From NCBI RefSeq assembly GCF_000002875.2, contig NC_009406.2, positions 1 to 64,000 on the forward strand: 64,000 nucleotides of DNA, given 5' to 3'. This document shows positions 52,870 through 62,851 of this stretch, piece after piece. Origin of the DNA: Leishmania infantum JPCM5 (Eukaryota > Euglenozoa > Kinetoplastea > Trypanosomatida > Trypanosomatidae). How positions within the stretch are numbered: position 1 is the stretch's first letter; each line of letters begins with the position of its first letter. A model generated the notes under the pieces. That model saw only the letters and a list, made by a program, of their open reading frames with translations, had not been told where the DNA came from and ran no database searches. The position numbers and the translations under genes were made by a program.

Positions 52870-53605
52870 ATACATTTTCTTTTATCAGTGAGTCCACATT
52901 CTCTGCCCGGACATCAGGAGCTCAAATCCACTCGGCTCCTGGCTTGCCACAGCCGCTCCCACATTATGCCGGTCGCCATATCGTGTATCCGCCTCGGGGC
53001 GGCTTAGGCTACCCACACCAGTAGGCAGTGTGAGAGCCGGGAAGTGGGATGTGCTCGGGCCACGCTGATACGCTGCCTCATCATATAAATCATAGAAACG
53101 CCTTCACTGTGGCAGGCCGCTTCGACGCAATGCCATCCAGGGCCCGAGCGCCGACATCCGCAGCGATGCATCGCTCTGACCACTCCCTACGCCGTAGGGT
53201 GCTTGTCGCCACCGAAGGCGATTCGGGACTGGCAGGGGATGGGGCTTGCTTGGCTTTATCACAGAGTGGGGTGCTGGACCCAGATATACCCCGCGCTACG
53301 GTGCCTTCTCTACCTGTCATGAGGGTAAAAAAGATCCTTTTTTTTTTCAGCCTCTCCATTCCACCACGAACACGTCCACAAATGTATACGCGTGCACACA
53401 ACCACAGGTGCCCTACCTCTGCTGCACCATTGCCTCATCCTGGTCGTCGAGGATGAACCGTGCTGACATTGACTTGCGCCGTGCACCCCACCGACTGTCC
53501 TCCTCCTTTTTCGTCTCCCCTTTGGATAAATGCTGCGCGGTAGGCGCCAGACGGACTCAGGGTGCACCACTTGCCTTCATCCAAAGCGGGCCGTATCCAG
53601 GGTCC
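52870..53605 (-). mobile_element. SIDER-like element
   Basis: On the minus strand the balanced-composition segment runs from near 53600 down to an A-rich end (ACTGATAAAAGAAAATG) near 52875. Its core, TGTGGGAGCGGCTGTGGCAAG, resembles GTGGGGAGCGGCTGGGAG in the element near 14.8 kb, and its 3' end aligns with that of the 48.65-kb element. A T/A tract at 53337-53350 may divide two pieces. The element lies 5' of the CCCH gene and so in the 3' UTR of the Tyr/Ser-repeat gene. Confidence 0.45.
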
Positions 53606-53613
53606 TGCTCGAG
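53606..53613. repeat. 8-bp direct repeat TGCTCGAG, left side of copy 2
   Basis: TGCTCGAG here recurs at 53972-53979, immediately on the other side of the second 360-bp copy. The pair looks like a target-site duplication. Confidence 0.75.
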
Positions 53614-53971
53614 GGCGGAAGCGGTGGAGCTTGCATCATGCGGGTTGCAGCGCGTGGTCCAGGTGCATGCCGGATGTGCGCAAGGAGGAAATCGGGCAGC
53701 CTCAAGTCAGCACCCTCTCGGAAACCCTGCACCCTGCCCATAGGCCGTGCGTCTTCCTCAGTCGCATTAAGCGGGGCCGCATTCCATAGTATGCTCGGGT
53801 GACTGGTTACATTCGGGTCTGGAGGACCCTCCCCCTCCTTTCCCCTCCGATGATGCAGCGTGGGGGTTCTCTCGCCGTGCCTCTGGCATCTGTGCGGCAC
53901 CCGCCCACCCGGCCAACCGTCCGAGATGCCGCACATGTCGCGCACGTGCACTTTGGGGCTGATTGGTGTGG
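53612..53971 (-). repeat. 360-bp perfect direct repeat, copy 2, bracketed by 8-bp repeats
   Basis: No difference from copy 1 over 360 bases by direct reading. It is flanked by TGCTCGAG on both sides, with a two-base AG overlap at the left junction. Removing one TGCTCGAG and the insert gives a continuous site, GGTCCTGCTCGAGAGTGG. It lacks the 3' tail that follows copy 1 in its element, so it is a fragment truncated at the 3' end in the sense direction. Confidence 0.95.
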
Positions 53972-53979
53972 TGCTCGAG
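53972..53979. repeat. 8-bp direct repeat TGCTCGAG, right side of copy 2
   Basis: Partner of the repeat at 53606-53613. Confidence 0.75.
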
Positions 53980-55135
53980 AGTGGAATAGAAGGAAAGAGA
54001 GGCGACGGAGAAGTGATGACAGTAGAAACGGAAGCGGGTGGGGTGAGGGACAGTAAAACGCCGCTGGCGCCACCATCCGAAAGGAAACGCGATCAGGCCT
54101 GACCTACCGCGCCCATAACGAGGGAGCGCCTCAACTGGCTCAGAAGAGAGAGGCGCGGCATTCGCGCACTCGAGCAAAAACCCTATCCACGGACATCAGG
54201 CGTAGTATCGGGCATATATGCGCATATGCATACCTACATGCATACATGCAGGTGTATATGTATCTTCGCCTTGCGGTGCTGGGTATGTCCTGCAGCCGGT
54301 GGACTTTTCCCCGTTACCTTTGATGTCAACTGTCAAACCATAGTCCGAGAGAGAGACCACAGGGGACGAGAAAAGAAGAACGATGCCCATGAGCGGTGCG
54401 TACCTGCGATGGAGACACGGAAACGGCTCAAAAACACGGAAGACGAGGAGGCAGGCTGTTGCGGAGAAAGAGAACACATCTAGCGCAGCGGGTGACCACA
54501 CGGATGGCACCGCACACGCGCAACAGAAAAAAAAAAGAAAAACGAAGGCAGCATGAAGTGCGAAAAATACAGCTAAAGAACGCGGCGGGGGTAGGGGGAG
54601 TGTTGGGGTGGAGGGGAGGACAGGGGCAGTGAGCACTAAACAGACACGCCAACCGGCATCGTATTATCGCCGTTTCATGGCGGCAAGAGCATGTCTATGG
54701 TTTTCTCGTCTGTGTGTGCATGTATGTATATATATATATATGTGCGTGTGCAGAGACCTTTCTACCCATGTTAGAGTACCACGCCTGCATGGCTGCACAC
54801 ACGACACGGCGCACATCGCATATGTGCATGCCGCTTTACCTGACATGTTCGGCGTGGAGGGAAAGATAAAACCGGCGAGTGGCGACCAGGATGCACGCAC
54901 CTAAGGGGCAGCGTTCGTCTCGCTTCTCCTTTGCCACCGGTCTCGAGTCTCGCCGTGGTGGAGGTGCGGCGCGGCTCCCGTCAACGGTAAGAGGACGGGA
55001 ATGCCAGCGACGACACAGGTGCAATGGCAGCGGCAGAGTGATAAAGGGCAGCAAGCATCACAGCACTCAGCCGCTGTCCTGCGGCGACTCCTCCTCCTGG
55101 ACCCTCTCCTCCTCCTTGCTCTAAAGAGACTTAGG
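53980..55135 (-). other. Intergenic, no gene seen
   Basis: 3' UTR of the Tyr/Ser-repeat gene. Contains imperfect TACATGCA units at 54230-54255, a (TA)n run at 54724-54741 and purine-rich tracts. A hydrophobic frame at 54196-54636 comes from polypyrimidine translation. Confidence 0.5.
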
Positions 55136-58100
55136 CTAGACGCGAACTGGCACCATCGGTGCCGCAGGGTCGATGGTCATGTGCAACGGCTTTCCCTTCT
55201 CCAGGGACTTGGCAAAGATCTCCTTGCTGCCAGCGCACGAGTTCTTGAGTGCGTAGAGAGCGGCGACGCAGGAGAGAAGGGTGCGCTGCTTGTGTCCTTC
55301 ATTCTTGCGCTCTGCCTTGCTCCAGTGCCGCTCTCGGTACTTCCAGATGCCGCATAGCTGATCCAGCAGCGCAGGGTCGGCAGCGACGGAGAAGATGTAG
55401 CGGACCGCTTGCTGGCGGAAGGCTTGCCCAACGTGCGACGTCTCCCTACCCACCAGCTCCACAGCGGAGCGCAGCTGCGAGATCATGGGCACATGCCGCT
55501 GGAAGGCGATGTACCGCGCCGGAAGCCGCTCTGCCCCGGGTATGGGCTTCTCGGACTTGAGCACCTTCACTTGAATCTGATGTGCCTTATCAGCTGTGTA
55601 CTTGTGCTGGCCGCACCGACTAGACTTGGATGCGCAACAGTAGGAGTCGTTCTGCAGCTTCGCGTAATTGCCCCCAGGCGCCATCATCATCGCGGATGCT
55701 GCGGTCCCAGCGGCGACGCCGCTACCCAGCAGAGTCGAATAGTACGGCTGCTCCTGCAGCAGACTCCCTGCTTTGACCGGCAGCACCGCCGTCCTGGCTC
55801 CATTCACGGGAAACACCGCGTAGCCCGCGCACCACACGGTGGTGGTGCACGACGGCGCCGTCGAACCCGCTGCCTCCTCTGCCTGTGCCGCCGCGTCCTC
55901 ACTGCTTTCCGGCGGCCATATGTCGTGCGTCTCGTAGCAGCACTCCACATAGATTCTATCCACCGCCGGCCCAGCAAACTGCAGGACTGCTTCGCGCTTC
56001 TTGTGCTTCTTGTCGTGAAACATCCACGTGTAGTACCCGCACTTCCTTGCGGACGCGACAATGAGACGCACCGGCACCTCGACAGCCGGCAGGAACACGT
56101 TCGCGGGGGTGACCGCGCTCACAAGACAGAAGCACCGGGCGTATCGCGGCGGCTGTGCCGGGACACGAACTTTCTGCAGCACAAATGACAGCTGCACCTC
56201 GTCAGCCGGACGAGAAGACGGGACAGGCATAAGGCGCATGTCGGAGCTGATGCCGGGCACCACGTTTCGGCGGCGCTTCTCCTCCGTGTCTTTTGTCGAG
56301 TATAGCGTCGACTCCACGGCCCAGTCACGGTGGTAGCGAGGAACGGGGCGGCCGGCTGCGTAGGCGCGCAGCACCCCATGCGGGCGGAACACAGCACGGA
56401 AGAGGTTTTCAATGTACAGCAGCTTGCGCGGCGCCGCCCATGCAGCGGTGCCGGCGTGACAGTGCGCGGAAGGTTCCGCTAGCAGCACACTGCGGATGAA
56501 CTGCGGGTACTGTACTGTCAGCGTTCCCTTCTCAGCGTCCTTGATAGAGAACACCTTGGCGAGCACGCAAAGGTACGTGGCGGCCTCGATATACGTCTTG
56601 AGTCGCTGGAACAGGGCCTTCGTAGTGACGTTGCGCACAATGACGTGGCGTCCCATGTAGAGCGTGTTGCTCTTCCAGCGTACTGGCGCCGATTCTTTCC
56701 TGGCAGCACTCTGTCGGATGATGCGTAGGACGTAGACAGGAGTCACCTCCCAGTTCACCGGCTTCTGTGACTCGGCGGACGACGGTGCTACCGGGGCGCC
56801 TGCCTGAAACACTTGCTCGACGTTTACCACCATCTCCAGGGCGCCTTCCGTGGACACACCAATACTGATGCGGTGGCCTTCGATGATCGGACTTGTGCCG
56901 AGGCCGAGTCGGCGCAGCAGCGCGCAGAGCTGCGTCAGCGACATCTCGCCGCTGCGGTAAGTATCGTGTGCCAAAAAAGCCTGCACCACACGCTCTTTCG
57001 CTCGCGCTGCCACACAGGTGTTGAAGATGTCTAACATAACCTCCATCGGCAGCGGTAACGGCGCGTTCTTCAGCGCCTCGCGACGCTCGAGGTGGTTCAG
57101 TCGCAGCACGCGAAACGCGATGCGCATGGAGCGCTCACTGAAGCAGCCGTCCTTTGTCGGAATGAACGGGGCGACTGTGTCCTCTTGTTCGGCTGCCTCG
57201 ATACCAAATACCCCTGCTGCACACAGCGACGGTGACTTCGCGCACTTCATAAAAGAGACGGGTGCGACAACCTGGCCACCAGTTGCTACGCGCCGCGCTT
57301 CGTAGAGTTTCTGCACCGCCATAAGCCGCTGGAGGAACGCCCACACCGCGTCCTCGGTGGTTTTGAAGACAACAAAGCAGCGATTCGGCGCCTGCGGCGG
57401 GTGCGGCAAGTCCTTTACGGGAGCACGCAGCACCAGAAGTTCCCGCTGCGCAGCCGTTCTGCTCTCCGACAGTAGGAACGCGGCAAAGCTGCCGTAGGTG
57501 TACGATGATGTAGAGGTGGGCGACTTGCCCGTTGCGCTGTACGTGTAGGATGACGTGCCGCTGCCCCCCTCTGCTTCGCGCCGCTTCGCTCTGTCCACGG
57601 CGTGGTGATGGATGCCTTCACTATCCGTGTAGGAGGAGTAGCTGTAGGACGGATACAAGTAGTCGTAGTAGCTGTCTTCGCTGGCGTACGACGAGCCGTA
57701 GTAGTAGGAGTCGGACAAGTCTGCGTAGTCGCCGCTGTAGCTGTAGTAGTAGTCCGACGAGCCCGACGCCATCTCAGCACCCGGCTTGGCCCGTCTCCCT
57801 CTCTGCTCTCCGGAAGCAACAGAGGAGGAGTACGAGTAGTAATAGCTGCTGTCTCCGGTATACGAATAGGTGTCTGAGTAGTAGTACGAGCCGTCGGAAT
57901 AGTAGTATGAGCCGTCCGAGTAGTAGGAGGAGCCGCCCGAGTAGTAGTACGAGCCGTCCGAGTAGTCGTATGAGCCATCCGTGTAGTAGTACGAGCCGTC
58001 TGAGTAGTAGTACGAGCCGTCCGTGTAGTCGTATGCGCCGTCCGTGTAGTCGTCTTCCTCATCGCTGTAGCTGTAGCTGTAGCTGTAGGTGTACGAGCCG

Positions 58101-58717
58101 TCCTCATCGTCCGAGTCCGAGTACGAGTACGACCCCGTGGACGCCACATTGGTGGCAGCTGCGGCAGTCGACGTCACCGCTGGCGGGGTGGCGCCTGTGG
58201 ACCTATCGGCACGCCCTGCCGCTGGTGTGGTGTGCTGTCGCCCTGCACCTGCCACCCCCGCCTTGGGTGCCCTCAGCGCGGGTGGTGAGGCGGTCCCTGT
58301 CTCGCTGTCGGAGTAGCTATAGCTGTACGAGTCTTCGTCATCATTGGTGTAGGAGTAACTATACGATCTATCATCGTCCTCGTTTGCATTCGTCGGCCGT
58401 TTCTGGCTACTCGCGCTGTCGGCCGCAGCTGGTACTGCAGCGCCGGCTGTCCCCTCGTTCGGCGAAGAGGGGGCGCTGTAGCTGTAGCCATAGCTTTCTC
58501 CAGATTCCGCGTTTTTCGTAGGCTCTGGCTTTGATGGAGAAGGCGTCTTCTTGCTCTGTGCGTTTTTAGCGGCGGGAGCCGCTCTCGGCACGCGGCCCTG
58601 CGACTTTTCAGCGGTGCTGTCGGTATAGGAGCCGGTGCCGTCTGAATAGCTGTACGAGTACGAGTACGAGTAGTCGCCGGTGTAGGAACCGGTGTAAGAG
58701 TAAGAGCTGTCGGTCAT
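55136..58717 (-). CDS. Large protein with Tyr/Ser/Asp-rich repeat N-terminus, 1193 aa
   Basis: The first 400-420 residues are dominated by Tyr, Ser, Asp, Gly and Thr: YSYS strings at the start, then about nine 7-residue units of the form [SD]YYYSDG near residues 220-285. The remaining 770 residues are ordinary globular sequence without a domain I can name. One helix-loop-helix segment (AFLAHDTYRSGEMSLTQLCALLRRLG) looks like a degenerate EF-hand. Beta-rich parts in the second half contain CxxxC pairs (SSRCGQHKY). No signal peptide or transmembrane span. The start is the ATG at 58717; the codon two before it is GTG. Low-complexity Tyr-rich regions can self-associate, but function is unknown. 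Confidence 0.85.
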   Translation of the reverse strand: MTDSSYSYTGSYTGDYSYSYSYSYSDGTGSYTDSTAEKSQGRVPRAAPAAKNAQSKKTPSPSKPEPTKNAESGESYGYSYSAPSSPNEGTAGAAVPAAADSASSQKRPTNANEDDDRSYSYSYTNDDEDSYSYSYSDSETGTASPPALRAPKAGVAGAGRQHTTPAAGRADRSTGATPPAVTSTAAAATNVASTGSYSYSDSDDEDGSYTYSYSYSYSDEEDDYTDGAYDYTDGSYYYSDGSYYYTDGSYDYSDGSYYYSGGSSYYSDGSYYYSDGSYYYSDTYSYTGDSSYYYSYSSSVASGEQRGRRAKPGAEMASGSSDYYYSYSGDYADLSDSYYYGSSYASEDSYYDYLYPSYSYSSYTDSEGIHHHAVDRAKRREAEGGSGTSSYTYSATGKSPTSTSSYTYGSFAAFLLSESRTAAQRELLVLRAPVKDLPHPPQAPNRCFVVFKTTEDAVWAFLQRLMAVQKLYEARRVATGGQVVAPVSFMKCAKSPSLCAAGVFGIEAAEQEDTVAPFIPTKDGCFSERSMRIAFRVLRLNHLERREALKNAPLPLPMEVMLDIFNTCVAARAKERVVQAFLAHDTYRSGEMSLTQLCALLRRLGLGTSPIIEGHRISIGVSTEGALEMVVNVEQVFQAGAPVAPSSAESQKPVNWEVTPVYVLRIIRQSAARKESAPVRWKSNTLYMGRHVIVRNVTTKALFQRLKTYIEAATYLCVLAKVFSIKDAEKGTLTVQYPQFIRSVLLAEPSAHCHAGTAAWAAPRKLLYIENLFRAVFRPHGVLRAYAAGRPVPRYHRDWAVESTLYSTKDTEEKRRRNVVPGISSDMRLMPVPSSRPADEVQLSFVLQKVRVPAQPPRYARCFCLVSAVTPANVFLPAVEVPVRLIVASARKCGYYTWMFHDKKHKKREAVLQFAGPAVDRIYVECCYETHDIWPPESSEDAAAQAEEAAGSTAPSCTTTVWCAGYAVFPVNGARTAVLPVKAGSLLQEQPYYSTLLGSGVAAGTAASAMMMAPGGNYAKLQNDSYCCASKSSRCGQHKYTADKAHQIQVKVLKSEKPIPGAERLPARYIAFQRHVPMISQLRSAVELVGRETSHVGQAFRQQAVRYIFSVAADPALLDQLCGIWKYRERHWSKAERKNEGHKQRTLLSCVAALYALKNSCAGSKEIFAKSLEKGKPLHMTIDPAAPMVPVRV
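57870..58060 (-). repeat. Coding minisatellite, about nine 21-bp units
   Basis: Units like GAGTAGTAGTACGAGCCGTC (plus strand) recur every 21 bases and encode YYYSDGS, with YDYTDGA/S variants at the N-terminal side. Units vary at silent and Tyr/Asp, Ser/Thr positions. Whole-codon units keep the frame, so copy number can vary without breaking the gene. Confidence 0.8.
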
Positions 58718-59556
58718 TGGCACGGTACGTCGAGGCCACTCGTGCGACGTGTACGTGCCTTTGCGTATGTGTGTTTTAGAGAACTCGCGAACGAAAATGG
58801 AGAATGAAGCAGTTGTGGTGAAAAAAAATGACGCAGCAGATTTCTATGCCTTGGGTGCGTGCGTGCGTGCGTGTGCTTTATGGGTGTGCAGGAGTTTGTT
58901 TCTGAGTGCCTCTATGACGAGCACCACCACAACACCGGGGGCAACAACAAAGAAAAGTAGATACGTCACCACCAAACCGATCGTGGCTAATGTCGCTCAA
59001 GTGTCACGTGCGTGCACTGCCCGCAACCTCGGAAATGTGCCTCAAAAAGATATGTAAATGTGAAAACAAAATTGGGAGAAAAAGAAAGCGGCGGATCACA
59101 TGAAGCTAAAGAAGGTTGGCATACGCATGGCGCAAGGAGCGTGTGTGAACAAGACGCATTGAAAGCCAGTGCACGTAATGGCATACACGTCATCACCAGG
59201 ACATCTTCGACTCAGCTAAATCGGCCTTGGCTACCTCCGCAGCAACAACAAAACAACAGAACAACGGAGAGGGGTGCCGACAGAGCAGCGAAGGAGCGTG
59301 TGCACGTAGACAGAGCACACGGGGACCGAAGCGCGCCGCACCCTGTTTGGCGTCCTTTCCCTTTTGCCCACGCTCCCCCTTCTCTCACGCGGTTTTCTTC
59401 GCCACTTATTTTTTTCGCGTGTGCGGGTATCTTTGAGAGGGAGGCTTGCCTTTTTCCTTTCTCACGCTTATCCAGCTGCGTTAGAGAGTACCGCGGCTAA
59501 AGACACACACAAACACACAGAAAAAAAATGCTGATAGACAGCCACGATAGATACAA

Positions 59557-59580
59557 ACATATATGCATATATATATATAT
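59557..59580. repeat. (TA)n microsatellite
   Basis: ACATATATGCATATATATATAT, with further TA-rich runs to 59655. Confidence 0.85.
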
Positions 59581-60186
59581 GCGTGTATATATGTATGCCT
59601 TTATTTGTGTATATATTTGTGCCTCTCTCTTTCCACATATAAATAAATATATATATTGGCATTATATCTCGTTCCTTGTTTGTTTTGGCGTGAGAAATCC
59701 TGCGCATCACCTGCCCCACCCAGTTCACCAACCAAATGCCAGTTGGGCGCGTCGGTGAACGTTGATGCGCAATGTCTCTCTACTTGATGCATGCATCCCA
59801 GTGCGTGAGTGGGCATGGGCATGGCTGTGTGCGTGCGCGCCGTGTGTAAGCGAGGGGGGGGAAGGCGGTGGGAGACACCCCTCGGGGAAGATTAGGAAGA
59901 GGGAGGAGAGAGAAAGGCAGGCGCGAATGGCTATTTGGGGTTCTGTGCAATCCGCCCATGCAATAGGAAAGCCGACAGACACCTAAGCTCACTTACCCAC
60001 ACAAAGAGAGAGGAGGGAAGATAGCCGATGGAACAGGAGAAGCAGCAGTGAGGCAACAACCGAAAAGAGGACAAGCTGTAGCCAGGAGTCAGAGGAAGAG
60101 GGGCTGTGCATGTGTGTGCGTGTGTGTGGGAGGGGCAGAGCGGCGATGCAGGGTAGCGGCGAAGCAAAGTGGCGTTCTGATCCTTG

Positions 60187-60256
60187 TTGTGTGTGCTTGC
60201 GTGCGTGTGTGTGTGCGTGTGCGTGTGCGTGTGTGCGTGTGCGTGTGTGCGTGTGG
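60187..60256. repeat. GT/GCGT compound microsatellite
   Basis: Seventy bases of TGTG and CGTG units, with a recurring TGTGCG period. Confidence 0.9.
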
Positions 60257-61630
60257 TTCGGGGGTTCTTCTATCCAAGAATGCAGACGCAGCGGCCTTAC
60301 TCGAGTCTCTCTCCGTCTCTCTGTCTCTCCCTCTCTCAACATAACGAAAAGAATGAAAACAGACACCGACACTCTGACGCGGAAAAAAGCACGTGCACAG
60401 GCACGCCTCCACAGGGACGCCAAAATCACAAAGACAAGAAGAGCGATAGTAAAAGAACAACAACAAACGACGAGCCGCTAAGAACTCCTCGACAAGGAGG
60501 ATGGAGGAGAGAAGTCGGCCGAGTCGAGCTGAGCCAGTGCTCAGCATCCCTGACACTTACGAAGAAGTCCCACTGACCAAAAGTGCACGGACAAGGACGC
60601 AAAGAAAAAAAAAGCAAAGAGAGCCAGAGAGCGGGAAGTGCACTCGAGGGGTGGGAGACGAAGACAAGAGGGCTGCCATCAACGCAGCGAAAATAAAAAG
60701 GAAGAAAGATCAGCACCGTGGCTACACAGACACACGCACAACATGGGAAAACTCACACTTAAGCCGCAGTGGCTTCGAGGAAAGGCGCAAAGGAAGGATG
60801 AAAAGGGGGGAGGGTGCCGATGTCTGCAGCGAGGACCGTGGCGCCTGTGAGCGAGAGATGCATGAGGGCTGTTCACCACATCCCCCCTTTCTCTGCCCTT
60901 CCTGCTCCGCGGATACATCCTTCTGCGTGTCTCCGCACGACTGCCACAGGTGAGTGAGTGCGTGCTTGCGCGTTCCGGGGAGAGGGAGGATGAGGTAATG
61001 AGCAGCCAGGCAGATACGTGCACGCTTCTGCTTGTGGGATATATAGAGAGAGAGGTATATACGTATAGGACGAAAAGGACATATTTGTGTGTGGAGGGGA
61101 AGGGGGGAGGTAGGCCGGAGGACGAGAGGTAAGAGGAGAGAGAAGGTAAAAAAAAATGTTTTATGGAACAAAGAAAAGCGCCCAACAAACCACAGAGGAA
61201 CATGAAAAAAAAAGGCGGGGGCCAAGAAGCGAAGAACGGCTGATACACACACACACACAGACGCAGTCATGAAGGCCACCGCCACCACTACTTCAACGAG
61301 AGCAAAACAGAGAAAGGCTTAAACAGAAAAGGAAAACATGCTCACCATGCCTGGCTATCTCCGTGTCCGTCATCGATACAGCCGTATGCGCAAAGGCGAA
61401 CACGCGTCGATCTAGAGAAGAAGAGTGCGCAAAAAGAAAAAAAGGAAGACGCCGGCATCCCCCGACAGGGTGACTCACCGCTCCATCCGATAAGCCCCAG
61501 TTCAGCGATGCGGCCTGCATACGAGCCGCCGTACAAATAGCAAACATAATGGGAGAGAGAGACCAGCAGATCAACGCCTCCCCAACGTGCGCGATCGCAC
61601 CTGTGGAACCAAACGCCTTCCCAAGCAATA

Positions 61631-61661
61631 CATATATATATATACGTATATATATATATAA
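61631..61661. repeat. (TA)n microsatellite with central CG
   Basis: Two TA runs either side of ACGT, giving a nearly perfect palindrome of about 30 bases. Confidence 0.85.
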
Positions 61662-62725
61662 CAAGGGCGAATCACTCGCTGCGCAGGTGGGGGTGTGACC
61701 AGGTGACGTTGCACCCCACAAACTTGCCCACCGAACACGCCCACCTCGTTCGCTTTCCTCCGCATTCTCTCCTCCCCGACCCACACACGCTGTCAGCGCA
61801 GAGCGTGTGCGTTCGTACACTTCAACAAACAAGGAAAGACATACACGCGCACATAAACACACAGCTTGGGAGACGGACGGTGAGGGGTGGTAAAGGAAGG
61901 AGCAGTGGCACAGCAAAGGGAGAGATAGGTGGGGGGGGGGACGGCAGCCGCTATAGGTATCCAAAGAAAGCAAAAGAAAAACGAAAGTGAAAATGCGTAC
62001 CTGAGTCAGCGCGGTAGAGCACACATACACATCTATCCGCATATCCCTGCGACGGCGCCTTACCCCTCACCGCTCTCACCGCTTCCATCGCGTTGCAGCT
62101 GCTTGTATTTATGCACCGGCGCGGCCTCTAGCAGAGAACACAGAACGGCACTGGGTTCACAGACATGCATGCACGCGTGCCTGCGCACCATAACGGGCTC
62201 GGGAAAAGGAAAGGAGGTGGAAGACTGAGGGAACGTTGCACGGAGGAGAGGGATAGATAGGAGGAAGAGGGAGAAGGCTGCGTTGTATGAGACACGCAGA
62301 CGCCTGCAGCGCGCAGGAGACGCTCAAAGCCTGCCTAGAGGTGAGTGTGCGTATGGGTGGGTGGAGGCGGAGGCGGCGGCATTGCCAGAGGCACAGAGAG
62401 CGAACTGAGGCAGGAATACAGCTGGGCAAGCACAAAGAAAAAAAGGGATCAATACATCCGCCCCATGACAGCAAAACAACCAAAGGACAACGTGCCCGTT
62501 ACGGCGCTGGAGAGAACACCGTAGAGAACGCGAAATTGAAAGGCAAATGAAGCGGTTCAGAAACGCATGTCGTAACACGGACCAAGGCAGGAGAGGGGTG
62601 GTGACATAACACCAGTAACAACAAGACGAATGATTCGCAGCCAGAGACACTACCGGAATAGAGAAGTCTGTGCTTGTGTGGTGGCGGAGGGGCAGAGACC
62701 GCACACACAGGGAATGAGCCCACCA

Positions 62726-62752
<27 letters not shown>
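62726..62752. repeat. (GT)13 microsatellite
   Basis: Uninterrupted GT dinucleotides in the 3' flank of the 62852-63634 gene. Confidence 0.9.
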
Positions 62753-62757
<5 letters not shown>

Positions 62758-62851
62758 GTATGTATCAGCGCGCAGCGATACATCGGCGCCGAAGTGCCAG
62801 GGGCGGAGGGGATAGAGGGAGTGGAGAGTTGCCGAACGTAGGAGCGGGGGT

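Larger units (their letters stand above)
58718..62851 (-). other. 4.1-kb intergenic region, no convincing gene
   Basis: Contains several microsatellites and polypyrimidine tracts. A 249-codon minus-strand frame (61293-62042) has a coding-like stretch near 61500-61640 but also translates a TA microsatellite and pyrimidine tracts. No RNA gene seen. Confidence 0.5.

Noticed and set aside
58861..58875. Short GTGC/GCGT repeats as a possible CRISPR-like or telomeric array
   Set aside because: They are simple microsatellites; the kinetoplastid telomere repeat (TTAGGG) and spaced-repeat arrays are absent from the window.
61293..62042. 249-codon minus-strand frame with a coding-like middle (61500-61640)
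   Set aside because: The frame must translate a TA microsatellite and pyrimidine tracts, and no splice signal precedes its start.
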